Positions 44,449 to 55,800 of a stretch of DNA of 64,000 nucleotides are shown here, piece by piece. The notes beneath the pieces are model-generated. The model did not search any database, was not told the DNA's origin, and saw only the letters and a program-made list of their open reading frames with translations. The DNA is from Conchocele bisecta. Taxonomy: Eukaryota > Mollusca > Bivalvia > Lucinida > Thyasiridae. The DNA lies in contig CM055268.1 in NCBI GenBank assembly GCA_029237695.1, positions 48,812,418 through 48,876,417 of the forward strand, given 5' to 3'. Made by a program: the position numbers and the translations under genes. Positions within the stretch are counted from its first letter, which is position 1; each line of letters opens with the position of its first letter.

Positions 44449-44930
44449 TATGGCTCACTAGTCAATAATTGTTTTATTATATGATAATAGCCTGTATATA
44501 GCACTTACGACCATATGCTACTAAACAAAAATTGAAAAAGAATTTGAAAAAAAAAATTGAAAAAAAAAATAGAATTTTTTTTTTTAAATTAAAAATAACA
44601 AGAATTCCGTGGAATCAAATGTCTCGCCTTGACCCGCCTTGACCCGCCTTGACCCGCCTTGACCCGCCTTGACCCGCCTTGACCCGCCTTGACCTCGAGC
44701 CTGGGCCCGAAAGCAATTTTCACTGGCCCGAACATATTATACAATTATTGACTAGTGAGCCATAGAATATCAGATTATATTCTATGGCTCATTAGTCAAT
44801 AATTGTTTTATTATATGATAATAGTCCGTATATAGCACTTACGACCTTATGATACTACTAACTAGACAAAAATTGAAGAAAAAAAAAATTAAAAAAGGAG
44901 AAAAAAAAAAGTTTAAAAATTAAAAAAACA
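44449..44930 (+). repeat. local duplication enclosing a 10-bp tandem array
   Basis: TATTCTATGGCTCACTAGTC followed by AATAATTGTTTTATTATATG occurs at 44449-44580 and again at 44778-44930; an inverted copy of its start (TGACTAGTGAGCCATAGAAT) lies at 44748-44768. Between them CGCCTTGACC is repeated seven times exactly (44625-44694). Confidence 0.8.
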
Positions 44931-45255
44931 AATTGCTCGCTACTGGAGCCCAGACTTTTTTTTTAATATTCCTATATGTATCTACATATCATATCTGCAC
45001 AGGTCCACATATTGCCCCAATATTGTCAACACAGTTTACGGAAATAAAATAATTTACCTGTATAAATTACCTGTAATAGTTAGTGGTCAGTTAGTGGTCA
45101 GTCTGGACATTTGCACATGCTAGCAAATGCACAAGTGAATGGTACTCCCAGTCAATATTGTTCAACTAGAGAAGGCTATTGTTCTATCTACAGGTAAGGT
45201 GTACATAGCACACGAGAAAACGGGTCTTCGTGCATTGATGTCCAGTTTGTAGAGT

Positions 45256-45712
45256 GCGCGAAACAAAAAATGGAGATAACTAAAAAAATTAGCTATGCAA
45301 GAGTTATCATTCTTGTGCGCGACACACCTTCGGGTCGTGGTCTATGCATGTGTGAAGTTTCATGAAAAAATTCCAAAGGGTGGTCGAGTTATGCTCCGGA
45401 CAGGAAATCAGTGCGCGAAAACAAAAAAGGGAGATAACTAAAAAAATTAGCTATGCAAGAGTTGTCATTCTTGTGAACTACACACCTTCGGGTCGCGGTC
45501 TATGCATGTGTGAAGTTTCATGAAAATATTCCAAAGGGTGGTCGAGTTATGGTCAATCAGTGCGCGAAACAAAAAAGGGAGATAACTAAAAAATTAGCTA
45601 CGCAAGAGTTGTCAATCTTGTGCGCGACACACCTTCGGGGCGTGGTCTATGCATGTGTGAAGTTTCATGAAAATATTCCGAAGGGTGTTCGAGTTATGCT
45701 CCGGAGTGTCTG
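45256..45712 (+). repeat. three units of about 150 bp in tandem
   Basis: Units at about 45256-45410, 45411-45556 and 45557-45712, each with GGGAGATAACTAAAAAAATT, CACACCTTCGGGTCG and TGCATGTGTGAAGTTTCATG. They are followed by GCGGACGCGGACGCGG and a hairpin, TATCCCCCGACTTTCGTCCG, at 45758-45781. Confidence 0.8.
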
Positions 45713-45947
45713 CGGAGGACGCGGACGCGGACGCGGCACGGTGTCAAATCAATAGTATCCCCCGACTTTCGTCCGGGGGATACAATTAAAGCTTACCTTT
45801 TCCATACTGGGAGGCATATTCCACAAGTTGTCGGACACGACTTTACAATAAACAGCTTCGCGGATGCACACATTTTAGTGCGAATATTTCTCTTTAAAAA
45901 TCGAGTGTCTTGCTTGCTATTGATGTGGCCTTTTAGATATGACCATT

Positions 45948-46357
45948 TCAGGTTCGATTTGGGTTTATGTCGACCCAAAGATACATTGAACTACCTGCGG
46001 ACTCTTGTTTGGCCATGTAGAACGTCACTTGAATGAGTTGGAGACATTGGCCTTGTAACAAATATAGCCGTACACTTACTTGGGTTGAATATATATCATA
46101 TCCCATTTTTCCCCGCATTGAGGTGGTTGGTGTATATGAGGACCACTTATATGGGTCATAAGACTGATCCCTGTGAACACCAATTGAAACGGATACATCT
46201 GATGAAGCTTCGTTGTAAATGACAATCGTATGCGCACGTTTGGGAGAAAGGCCTTTATCCATCTGCTGACGGACATCACCCCTAATGCCACATTGGTGGA
46301 GCACGTAAAGCAATGTTTCATGACTTACCCATGTTACCTCATCAAATGTTTTTGTGA
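45948..46357 (-). other. unassigned open frame or exon (about 130 codons)
   Basis: The minus-strand frame opens after a stop at about 46357 and runs to 45948. Early residues FTKTFDEVTWVSHETLLYVL, middle SSYTPTTSMRGKMGYDIYST. A perfect donor consensus (CAA|GTAAGTGT) occurs inside it at about 46081, so the coding part may end there. The composition is not repeat-like, but I recognise no family and no neighbouring exon. Coding status uncertain. Confidence 0.3.
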
Positions 46358-46369
46358 ATTATAAGGTCC

Positions 46370-47028
46370 GCCTGGCAGCCACTGATATCACTACGAGCTA
46401 TTTCCTCGACAAGCAAGATGAGTTGGGACATAACCTTTCCGTGAACCTTACTCAGAAATACGATACGAGTCTACTATTACACGGGCTTCACTGTCACTTC
46501 GTTATGTTGACACTCTGCTTTTATCTGTTTTACCAAATAAGACAAAATGACAACATCTCCTCACTATACAATGTGTGTATGTATATCATTGGCTTTATTT
46601 GGTCTTGCATATTGTTTTTAGAACTGCACCATCTTATCTCTTGCCATGGTTACCAAGGTTGATTGAGTAGCTTTGGTGGTGTGGCATTCACTGTACTAAC
46701 CCCAACGCATAGGCACAATAGTCGGTGAATGACTGCTAGCCATAATATAAAAGAAGAAGAACGACAAGAAGAAGAAGAAGCAAAAATAAGAAGAGCCTTG
46801 TAAACAAAATCCAGGATATTGGGTGTTAAAATTTGGTCTGAATATTCTTTCACAGAAACTCTAGGGTACGATTTGCTATGGTAGTTATACGATTCATATG
46901 GATATTACACGAGGAGTTGCTGGAAATGTACACACTAAAATAGCGAGAATTACTGTCTCTAGAACGTGTCAATGCCTGGAGTATGACATGGTGGGAAATG
47001 GATCCTTGATAATATGTAGTCATGTTAA
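46370..47028. other. no gene recognised
   Basis: Non-coding; one short purine run (AAGAAGAAGAACGACAAGAAG) at about 46750. Confidence 0.4.
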
Positions 47029-47737
47029 AGGTACATGCCCACGCAGCAGGTTACACTGTACTACTACTTTTAATTTTCTGTCATGCCTTATATGAGCCAT
47101 TTGTCTACCCACTAACGAGTTATTTTTAATTACGGCGCGTGATAATTGGCGTTAAATCGCATTTTATATGCCGCGACCAGAAAGGGTATTTTCCGACCTC
47201 GTGCTATTTTTACAAACACGCGTCACGTGACACGGTCAATCATATCACATCTTTTACATGCGCAGTGAAGTATCGGAAGTTGAGAAGAAAAATCTCTGTT
47301 CGAGTCCAAATCTAAATCTCCACGTAACTCTTTCCATTTGGTGATCTGGTCGCCAATATTAACCACTCTCTCTCGCTCTGTACTGCCTGTCCCTCAGACA
47401 TTTCGCCTTTTTTTGGCCGACGCCGTTTCATACAATTTCCGTCCTGGACGTTTCGACATGTTGATATTCTTGTTTACATATTGTGAGCCTACTGGCGCGC
47501 GTAGTATACTGCTCATGCGCACCGTAAGCCGTGATGTGAAAGTGGTCGTACCCGCACATTATCAAAATAGACTGTTACCGCCGAGCGTCGCTAACAGTAA
47601 ATTGATAATTAATAAATGATTATATTTGTATAGCGGGCACTCGTAATTTTTAGAACTGGTTGAATAGTGACATAATTATACACTTATTTAATTCCTATAA
47701 AGAACATGTTGTGCCTATTGCGTGGGCATGTACCTTT
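47029..47737 (+). mobile_element. family B variant with unrelated interior (709 bp)
   Basis: Starts AAAGGTACATGCCCACGCAG and ends GCGTGGGCATGTACCTTT. The last 170 bp match family B (TATAGCGGGCACTCGTAATT), but 47060-47560 is unlike other copies and more GC-rich (CACGCGTCACGTGACACGG). It could be a longer ancestral form or a chimera. Confidence 0.65.
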
Positions 47738-47754
47738 TAACACATTAGGTATGG

Positions 47755-47905
47755 GTACGAAATGGTATGAGTACAAAATGACGGTACCTGGATATAACAG
47801 ACTATGGACATAACGGACCAGGACAATGACGGACCAGATTTCGGACGAAACGGACAAAATCTCTGGACATAATGGGCCAACTTTCTGGACATAACGGGCC
47901 ACCAA
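47755..47905. repeat. degenerate tandem CTGGACATAACGGACCA
   Basis: About seven diverged copies of a 17-20 bp unit (GGACATAACGGACCAGGAC, CTGGACATAACGGGCCA). The inverse of the same unit forms a small array at 54145-54260 (TGGTCCATTATGTCCAGAAA). Confidence 0.65.
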
Positions 47906-47962
47906 TTTATTTTGTAATTATATGTTAAAGGTACATGTCCAGATGCCAGCAATAATATTCCC

Positions 47963-48346
47963 ATGACCTATGACAAATCCAAAAGCAACATCCCAAACGA
48001 CATGGACGTATCTTACGTGCAGGCAGTGATTCACACTCCATGCGATATTGGCGCACCCAGTGGCTCACGCCGGTCGGCCGATAATTTTGGCAATTCACCG
48101 CGGAATAATTCCAAAAACAACTCCGAGGGCTTAGGTGAGAATTCAGCCGTAGCCGGTGATCGGGGTCGTAACGCAATATACTGAGACTCGTCACTTCCCG
48201 GGGGTAATCGTAACCGATCTCGCTCGACCAGTGCACGTGCTAATTCCAGTACCGCCAACTCTAACATGGGCGGTAATGCCGGACAGACTGACCATTCGAG
48301 TAGCGAGGGGGAAGCTGAGCCAGGTCATACAAACAATGATGGATAG
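47963..48346 (+). pseudogene. LINE ORF1 remnant
   Basis: The frame from ATG 47963 to TAG 48346 is broken by one TGA (48181-48183). The peptide is rich in Ser, Asn, Arg and Gly (SGSRRSADNFGNSPRNNSKN early, SSSEGEAEPGHTNNDG at the end), like a low-complexity nucleic-acid-binding tail. Its position just ahead of the endonuclease supports an ORF1 identity. No zinc knuckle or RRM is visible, so the 5' part is probably missing. Confidence 0.4.
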
Positions 48347-48394
48347 GATGCACGGGAGAAGGTGCCTATACGCATATGTCTTTTGAACACGTAG

Positions 48395-49327
48395 GGTTTA
48401 GTAACGAAACGAACAAATAAATTACACACAGATGAACTTATTACATTAGTCAAGAACAATGATATTATATTATTCACAGAAACATGGACATCACCTTTAT
48501 CTGATGTTAGTGTTACCGGATTTCATGCAATACCATTACATAGAACAGAGAAACGTAAAACCGCAAAACGTGATTCTGGTGGCTTGATTATGTACATTAG
48601 AACAGAATATTATGATGAGGATATGTTAATACAAAGTAGTGGTGATGATATGATATGGGTAAAATTAAAAAGCGGCACTTTGTCTACTGATGATATATAT
48701 TTATGTTTGTGCTATGTTTTGCCTGCAGGTACAAGTAGACAGCCATTTGTTAATGTTTCAGTATTTGATAGATTACTAAACGACATGTCCACATTTGTTG
48801 AAGCTGCTAGCACATGTTCATTTATTATTTGCGGTGATATGAACGCACGAACGCGTGACAACTCTGATTATGTTATCGATGATACTTTTGATTATCTCCC
48901 TTTACCAGATGTCTATATAACAGATGAACATATTCCACGTGCATCACTCGATAAGGATGTGTTAAATCAAAATAGCAATTTATTGTTGGAATTTTGCAAG
49001 CAAACGTCTCTGAGAATTGTGAATGGCCGTTGCGGTGTAGATACTGGTGTAGGTAAATTTACATGCACAACTGCACGGGGGCAAAGCCTTGTGGATTACG
49101 TTATTGTGAGTCCGAAATTATTAAATAGTATAAACACGTTTAATGTTGGTGATCCTAACATTTTATCAGACCACAGTGTAATATCAATATCTTTTGAAAA
49201 CACCAGAATCGATTTGAACGACAATTTCATGAATGATGAGTATCGCAATACCACGGACACGTATCGTTATGCATGGAATACGGACGAGTATTTGAGTAGT
49301 CTTAATAATACTATTCATAATTGGTAA
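48395..49327 (+). pseudogene. LINE ORF2, apurinic-type endonuclease domain
   Basis: The frame is open from 48395; the ATG at 48584 lies inside the domain. Motifs: ILFTETW (catalytic Glu), ICGDMNART (GDxNA), SDHSVISI (SDH). In this class the domain nicks target DNA to prime reverse transcription. The frame ends at TAA 49325-49327, after which the protein continues in another frame (from about 49329), a single frameshift. Confidence 0.8.
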
Positions 49328-49328
49328 A

Positions 49329-51673
49329 TTTGAACAAATGATTGCCGATCTTGATTTAAATAATACTATTCATAATAGTGATATTAATTATACATACATA
49401 GATGACACATTGTCATCATTGTCGAATATACTTGAAGAATGTGCTGCTCCTTTTAAAAAGAAAATACATGCACATGCACAGCAACGATAATCTACCATAA
49501 ATTACAATACAGCGTCATGGTTTGATGATGTCTGCGCTGAGAAAAGGCATATATTTTATGAGTTTTTGAATAATTATCGAGACTGTAAATCTGATTGTAA
49601 TCGAGAAGGTATGGTTAAAGCCAGGTCTGAATATAAAGCTGCTCTCCATAGAGCCAGATTTGCTTATGATCAGAATCAAACCGAGAAATTCAACCAGGCG
49701 AGACTTAATAATGCAAAGGAGTACTGGAAACTGTTGAAAAACCATACAGGCACATCGCAACCAAATATTCCAATGTCTGATTTCATGCGCTATTTTAACG
49801 CCGTGAATAGTCCTGATAGTCCATTTTTCATACCTGATTATGACGTTGATACATATATTAAAGGTGAACTGCAAACAATGTTTGCAGAGCTAGATATTCC
49901 AATTAGCTATGACGAAATTGCGTGCCGCAATTAAACAATTGAATTCTGGTAAGAGTAGTGGCCCAGATAAGTTAATAAATGAATTGTATATACATGGGAC
50001 TGCTACGTTAACGCCATATATGAGTAAAGTTTTTAATGTAGTTTTTAATAGTGCCTATTTCCCTACAGCCTGGTCATGTGGAGATATTGTTCCACTACCT
50101 AAAAAATGAAGTACATCAAATGTCGACAATTATCGTGGTATTACCTTACTCAGCACATTAGGTAAATTATCTACAAGGGTGTTAAATAACAGGTTATCAC
50201 ATTGGGCTGAACAGTACAATGTATATGTTGAGGCACATGCCGGTTTTCGGTCTGGCATGGGCACGGTTGACAATGTATTTGTCATACATGGTTTAATCTC
50301 ACATGTTATTAACTGTAACAAAAAGTTATTTTGTGCTTTTGTAGATTCCTCTAAGGCCTTTGAGTATGTGGTTAGGGATATATTGTGGTACAAACTTATA
50401 AAATTGGGCGTACGTGGAAAAACTTTGAATATTATGATGTCAATGAATATTATGGTGAAGTCTAGGGTCAAGGTCAACAATATGTATAGTGATGAATTTA
50501 TATGTCATACGGGGGTTAGACAAGGTGAGTGTTTGTCGCCATTTGTATTTGCTATGTACTTGAATGATCTAGAGCAAGAGTATATTATAAAGGATGTGAG
50601 TGGTATAAATATTGACACACTTAAATTGTTTTTGCTACTGTATGCTGATGACATTGTCATTTTTGCTGACTCTGAGATTGGGTTGCAAAATGGTTTGAAT
50701 ATTTTATATGAATACTGTCAGAGGTGGAGGCTAAGTGTAAATACTATGAAAACCAAAATAATGGTATTTCGCAAAGCTGGTATGTTAAGAAGAAATATTG
50801 AATTTAAATATGGTGACATGGTGATAGAAATTGTTTGCAAATTCACTTACCTAGGTATTGTCTTTACAACTGGTGGCTCCTTTGCAGAAACCACAAATAC
50901 TTTATCTGGACAAGCACGTAAGGCCATTTTTCAGTTAAATAAATATTTACAGAAATTTGTTAATGTACCCATTAAGCAAATTTTGGATTTGTTTGATAAA
51001 CTTATTGTACCGGTTTTACATTATGGTTCGGATATTTACACAAGCGACTATTGTTGAAAGGGTTCAGTTGAGATTTTGCAAAAATGTGTTAGGCGTAAAA
51101 CAGTGCACACAAAATGATTTCATTTATGGAGAACTAGGACGCACTACTTTGATAGTGAGGAGGCATTTGCACATTATAAAATATTGGTTAAAACTATGTA
51201 ATACCAATAACATAAAATATAATAATATTGTTTATGATATGCTTGTAAATGACACTTATCGGTATCCAGCTGAAATTAACTGGGCCTCACTAGTTCGTGA
51301 TTTCGGTTAGGTCTTGGGATATGCTTGGATACACCAAGGCGTTGGAGATATAGATATATTTGTGTCACTTGTGAAACAACGACTAAGTGACCAATTTATA
51401 CAAAACTGGAATGAAAGACTTCATGATAGCAGTAGAGCATTGTTTTACAATAATGTCGCAAGCTTTTCTTTTAAAGCATACTTAACTGATATCATAATTA
51501 CAAACTTTAGAATTTCTATGACACAGTTGCGAACATCATCACATCGCCTAGAAATCGAATCTGGTAGATGGACAAAACCATATAAATCAACGATTGAAAA
51601 TCGCATATGCTCTCTTTGTATGATACTAGAAGACGAATACCATTTTGTACTAGAATATCCGAGGTATTTCTAG
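49329..51673 (+). pseudogene. LINE ORF2, reverse transcriptase and C-terminal region
   Basis: Continues in three successive frames: 49329-49934 (with a TAA near 49489), 49909-51057 (TGA at 50107-50109) and about 50957-51673 (TAG at 51308-51310). RT motifs: SSGPDKLINE, NVDNYRGITLLS, AGFRSGMGTVDN, FVDSSKAFEYV (motif A), GVRQGECLSPFVFA and YADDIVIFAD (motif C); both catalytic Asp regions are intact. The C-terminal part has CSLCMILEDEYHFVLEYP, a CX2C...H motif in which a usual Cys is now Tyr. Three frameshifts and at least three stops mean no functional protein. Confidence 0.8.
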
Positions 51674-52639
51674 TTGCGTAAAACATATATTCTTAGGCGT
51701 TTTTGATTTGTTCAGAAAATAAAACAATCATCAGAAACCACATTTTATTTCAAACGGTTTAACTGAAATAAGCAAATGTTATTATATTACAAGGCTATGT
51801 ATCTTCTCCCCGTGTTGGAATTATTTGTTAATGTTTTCATTCCCACACCCCCCCTCCCCCTTTTTTTTTTTTTTGTTGTTGATTTGTTAATCTTAGACCA
51901 ACATATTCCTAATGCCTTGGTATATCAAAATGAATGTGTATCAATATTTAAATGTATCTTCTATGTCATTAGTCATGTATCTGTTTTGTATTTCATGTCT
52001 GTATATGTTGTACATGCTCATGGGCCAGTTGGCTTATTGCAAAATAAACTTACTATATTGAATCATATGCTTAATTGCTCACAAAATGATAATTTGATGA
52101 TATATTCGTGAATTATGATTAAACAGTAGGCACAACATGTTCTTTATAGGAATTAAATAAGTGTATAATTGTGTCACTATTCCACCAATTCTGAAAAATA
52201 CAAGTGCCCGCTATACAGATATAGTCATTTAGTAATATTTATTTTATTGATAGTGACTGGTGGAATAGTGACACAATTATACACTTATTTAATTCCTATA
52301 AAGAACATGTGGTATCAGGCTATTTTCATATGCAAATGATGCATTATATTTTTTAATTATTTATACTAATTAAATGTGTCACCTGAAAAAAAGTATTATC
52401 ATTGCAAATAAAAAAAATAAACACAAAGAATAAATAGTAATGTCTATTTACATTTTAAGGAAACACGGTTATCGCCCCTGATATCAATGTGAAAACGTAT
52501 GTATTATATAAAATACATAATACTGCCAATCAATACGTGGGGTAATTTTTAGAACTGGTGGAATAGTGACATAATTATACACGTATTTAATTCCTATAAA
52601 GAACAGTTTTTGCATACTGAGTGGGCATGTACCTTTAAG

Positions 52640-52837
52640 ATATCCAGGAAAAATAACCATAATTATAATAATTCGTTTAAGTGTTTATAGATATATATAT
52701 CAAAGTGGTACATGCATTTTAATCACTGGTGAGTGTTAGTTAATTCCAAATTAGTCGTATTAATCACCTTAAATTAATCAATTAAGGAAACATTAGTAAG
52801 CGATTATAACTAACGATGCGCTGTGATGTTAACTATA
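52640..52837. other. no feature recognised
   Basis: Short AT-rich spacer. Confidence 0.4.
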
Positions 52838-52905
52838 TTGGATCAGAATCTAGACTCGGTATAAATCCCATAAGCCCCATTTCTCCAGTCACAGCCACAT
52901 ACATG
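52838..52905. mobile_element. family C MITE, right end only
   Basis: GGATCAGAATCTAGACTCGG, then CCCATAAGCCCCATTTCTCC and AGTCACAGCC. Confidence 0.65.
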
Positions 52906-52975
52906 TTATCTCATTACATGTTGTGGTACGCTAATCATGGATTGAGATATTAAGAAAAGTAAAACAGTATATAGA

Positions 52976-53238
52976 GAATAGTAGGTTAGTGCCGTGAATG
53001 GGAAAAAATATCTGGCAAGGCTCAGGAAACGGGATGGGCGAGGCTCTGCCGATCACATCCCGTTTCCGTGCCGCGCCAGATAGTTTTTCCCATTCACGGC
53101 ACTAACCTACTATTCTATTTATCCCGTCAACACCTACAAATGGCTGTAAAATGCAAAACTAGTATTGACTGGATATCAAAAATGTTTCACGGCACCGTGT
53201 TTCATGGCACATACGCACTGTGTTGACGGGATAAATAC
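52976..53238. repeat. two staggered inverted repeats
   Basis: First pair: GAATAGTAGGTTAGTGCCGT with AATGGGAAAAA, inverse at 53074-53115, around a GC-rich centre. Second pair: TTTATCCCGTCAACACC (53118) and GTGTTGACGGGATAAATA (53220-53237). The second starts where the first ends, so one element may be inserted beside the terminus of another. Confidence 0.7.
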
Positions 53239-53759
53239 TGATAACGTTCTTATCACATGAAAACCTTATTATGACGTTTTGTAACCCATTTCAAACGTGT
53301 AATAACACCTGCAGCGAATTTGATTGGCTGGCCGCATCACCCTAATTACATATTCGTATTCTGCGGTAACGTACGTTGTGCCAAACGAACAAAACGAACA
53401 TGTTCCAAATGACCTCCCTAATGGCGCGACAGAGCAACGTTGTTTTGACGTTGACGTCATCCCGTTTTAAACGTCATTAGACACGCCTGTGACTATGTAA
53501 AATCATTACAATTGTTAAAATACGCTCCCATTTGGGAATACGAAGTGTTTACAAAAAACGGAAACATATAATATGGCATATTTATACCATATTTGTTGCT
53601 ACATGTAGTATGAAAACTATTTTTCTCACTGGAGATTTTCAACTTCAGGGGAAAATATATAGTCAATGGCGTCTTCTCACTGTTCAAACGTATTGGATAT
53701 ATCAAGCGTTTTCTGTTCTTTGGCGTGTGAAGTCATGTAATAAACAGAATCTCAAACTC

Positions 53760-53880
53760 GTTTCCATTTTATATGAGATTTATGAAACTCGTCAGCAACT
53801 TTAAATGTATGCACCTCGCCAGAGGCTCGGTGCATAAATTGTGCGCGACTCGTTTCATGAATCTCACATCAAGTGGAAAC
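53760..53880. repeat. hairpin, GTTTCCATTTTATATGAGAT arms
   Basis: Arms of about 35 bp, imperfect (GTTTCCA, GAGATTTATGAAACTCG and inverse); the loop has CACCTCGCCAGAGGCTCGGTG. Confidence 0.65.
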
Positions 53881-53917
53881 TTGTTGGATATCCTCTATTT
53901 CTTACTTCTTACATATA

Positions 53918-54056
53918 CAGTACAACCTCTCTAAACCGGACACCATCACGTCATTTTGGAGTCCATCCATTATCTGAGAGCAATGACCAAGAAATCCATT
54001 TAAAATAAGATCACATATATTTCTTTGTGTCCGGTTTAGAGATGTTCCACCGTACA
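53918..54056. mobile_element. family E (pogo/Tigger-like) MITE
   Basis: TA followed by CAGTACAACCTCTCTAAACC and GGACACC at the left; TGTCCGGTTTAGAGATGTTC and CACCGTAC at the right. Only 80 bp between the arms. Confidence 0.75.
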
Positions 54057-54144
54057 ATATTTGCAATGACTGAATGAGTATGGGATTAAGATTTGTCTAC
54101 TAAAAGTTAAACAGTTGAAAGTTTCTACATTGTGTTAAGCTTTA

Positions 54145-54260
54145 TATATGGTCTGTTTTGTCCAAGCACATGGTCCATTATGTCCAGAAATCTAGTCCGT
54201 TGTGTCCAGATCTAGAAATCTGGTCCTTTTCGTCTGAAATCTGGTTCGTCATATTAAGGT
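54145..54260. repeat. inverse of the 47.8 kb tandem unit
   Basis: GGTCCATTATGTCCAGAAAT, AGTCCGTTGTGTCCAGATC and related copies. Confidence 0.6.
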
Positions 54261-55250
54261 TTAATGAGTTCCGGGGATTCTGAACACCATTTTCGGCGAG
54301 AAAATTGAACTGCGAAAATACATTTTTCAACGAACGAATTTGGTTTGTTGGACATATCCAAATTGGCAGTACTATTAAATGGTGTCGGCTAATTATGCGC
54401 ACTTAAGGCTTTCCAAACAAATTTAATTTATATGTCATTAATCCCCTTATTCAGTCAAAATTTCCTGAATATTCAACGCAGTTCAACGACGTCTGTGCAT
54501 GTGAAATGTCATAACGTTCTGACGTCAGTAAGTGACGTAAATTGTGTGATGTATGACATCGCATGCGTGTTGGCAACGTCCATTTGTTTCTGGTAATGTT
54601 GCGCATCTGGTAGTGTAAACAAAATGGCGAACAGCATTCTGGATCAGCATAGCACAATTGGCATAAACTTGAAGCAGAACTATCCAGTGACTAGACGAAC
54701 ATGCCATGTCCCTATATCATGTTTAACTTCTATTTTTCATTATCTGACTTTTATCATTTATTATTTACTTTGCTATATATAATAGAGACTGGCTTCCATC
54801 CCATTGGGTCACATAGCGAAATCTAAACTCGAATATTCGATACGAATACGCGCATAATTTTGACACTTCGTAAACTGTACGATACCGAAATCAACTGACA
54901 ATACCTTTAAATAGTATTAATACACCAAATGTCATTCATAATTTATATGCAACTACTTTCCTTAGTAGTTATTTCTCAACATTTCTTTGTAAAAACAGCG
55001 TGCATAACCCTTTCAGTTTATTACCGTCGCCATTTCCTTTCCGAGGTACAATATTGGAAATCTGCAAAGTAACCAACCAATGAAATCGATTGACGTCAGA
55101 TAGTCTAGCAGCCAAGTGTATGGCACGTTCCATGCAGGAGCTTAACTTTATTTTGAATAACATATTTTTTTTTATTGGCGATTTTGATTGCCTAGTTCAT
55201 CAACATCAAGAATCCGACTGATGGCACTATGTCATCTTTGATCGTTTTGA
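54261..55250. other. no gene recognised
   Basis: Non-coding; one 45-bp block (54439-54485) is shared with 18218-18262. Confidence 0.4.
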
Positions 55251-55254
55251 GAAA

Positions 55255-55800
55255 TGTGCATAGATCCAAAATGGCTGCCAAACAGTTATAGTGTGTCATA
55301 TAGTTGTTTCCACATGAGGTATTAGCATACATTAACAGCACAAAGTGGATTTACTTAACTTATCGAGATAAGTGATCAACATTAAATTTCAATTCACTGT
55401 TAAATGGTAAAAATCCAACATGGCCGCCAAACGTAACATGATATTTTGCATATGACTGCTCCCACGTACACTCCATATGAAAACAACATGTATACTAATC
55501 TTGGATATATTGACATGATAAACGCTTACAGTAAATTTGATACGTAACTAGACACATTTGTGAAGAGCGAAAGTCCAAGATGGCCGCCATATATACAGAA
55601 ATTACCCCATGACGATCATCACAGAGAATAATAATTAAGTATATAATTGCACATGGATGTCATATCGTATTAAATTGGAATAAAAGTACTGAAGTTATGT
55701 ATACTATGAACGTTTTTACTAACTTAGGAATACAATTAGATAACTACCAATAGCATAAATCATAGATGGCCGCCAAATATAAAAATAATGTTGCCTTATA
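55255..55800 (+). repeat. array of about 150-190 bp units with AAGATGGCCGCC motif (left arm)
   Basis: Motif at 55267 (AAAATGGCTGCCAAA), 55419 (AACATGGCCGCCAAA), 55577 (CAAGATGGCCGCCATA) and 55765 (TAGATGGCCGCCAAA). The rest of each unit is poorly conserved, so the motif is held better than its context. The core resembles the YY1 site (AAnATGGCGGC). Confidence 0.55.

Larger units (their letters stand above)
47946..52123 (+). mobile_element. APE-type LINE (non-LTR retrotransposon), decayed
   Basis: About 4.2 kb: an ORF1 remnant, endonuclease, reverse transcriptase, a C-terminal Cys/His motif and a 3' UTR ending near GGGCCAGTTGGCTTATTGCA and AAATAAAC. Borders are set by the interrupted MITE. 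Clade not assigned. All main domains are present in order, so this was close to full length, but frameshifts and stops make it inactive. Confidence 0.75.
47932..52637. mobile_element. family B MITE split by a LINE
   Basis: AAAGGTACATGTCCA (47932-47946) is the start of family B. The family continues only at 52124 with CAGTAGGCACAACATGTTC and ends ACTGAGTGGGCATGTACCTTT at 52637. The right part is itself rearranged: at about 52257-52312 an inverted copy of the element's own end (TGGTGGAATAGTGACACAAT) replaces the usual GCGCGGTGG stretch. Confidence 0.65.
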
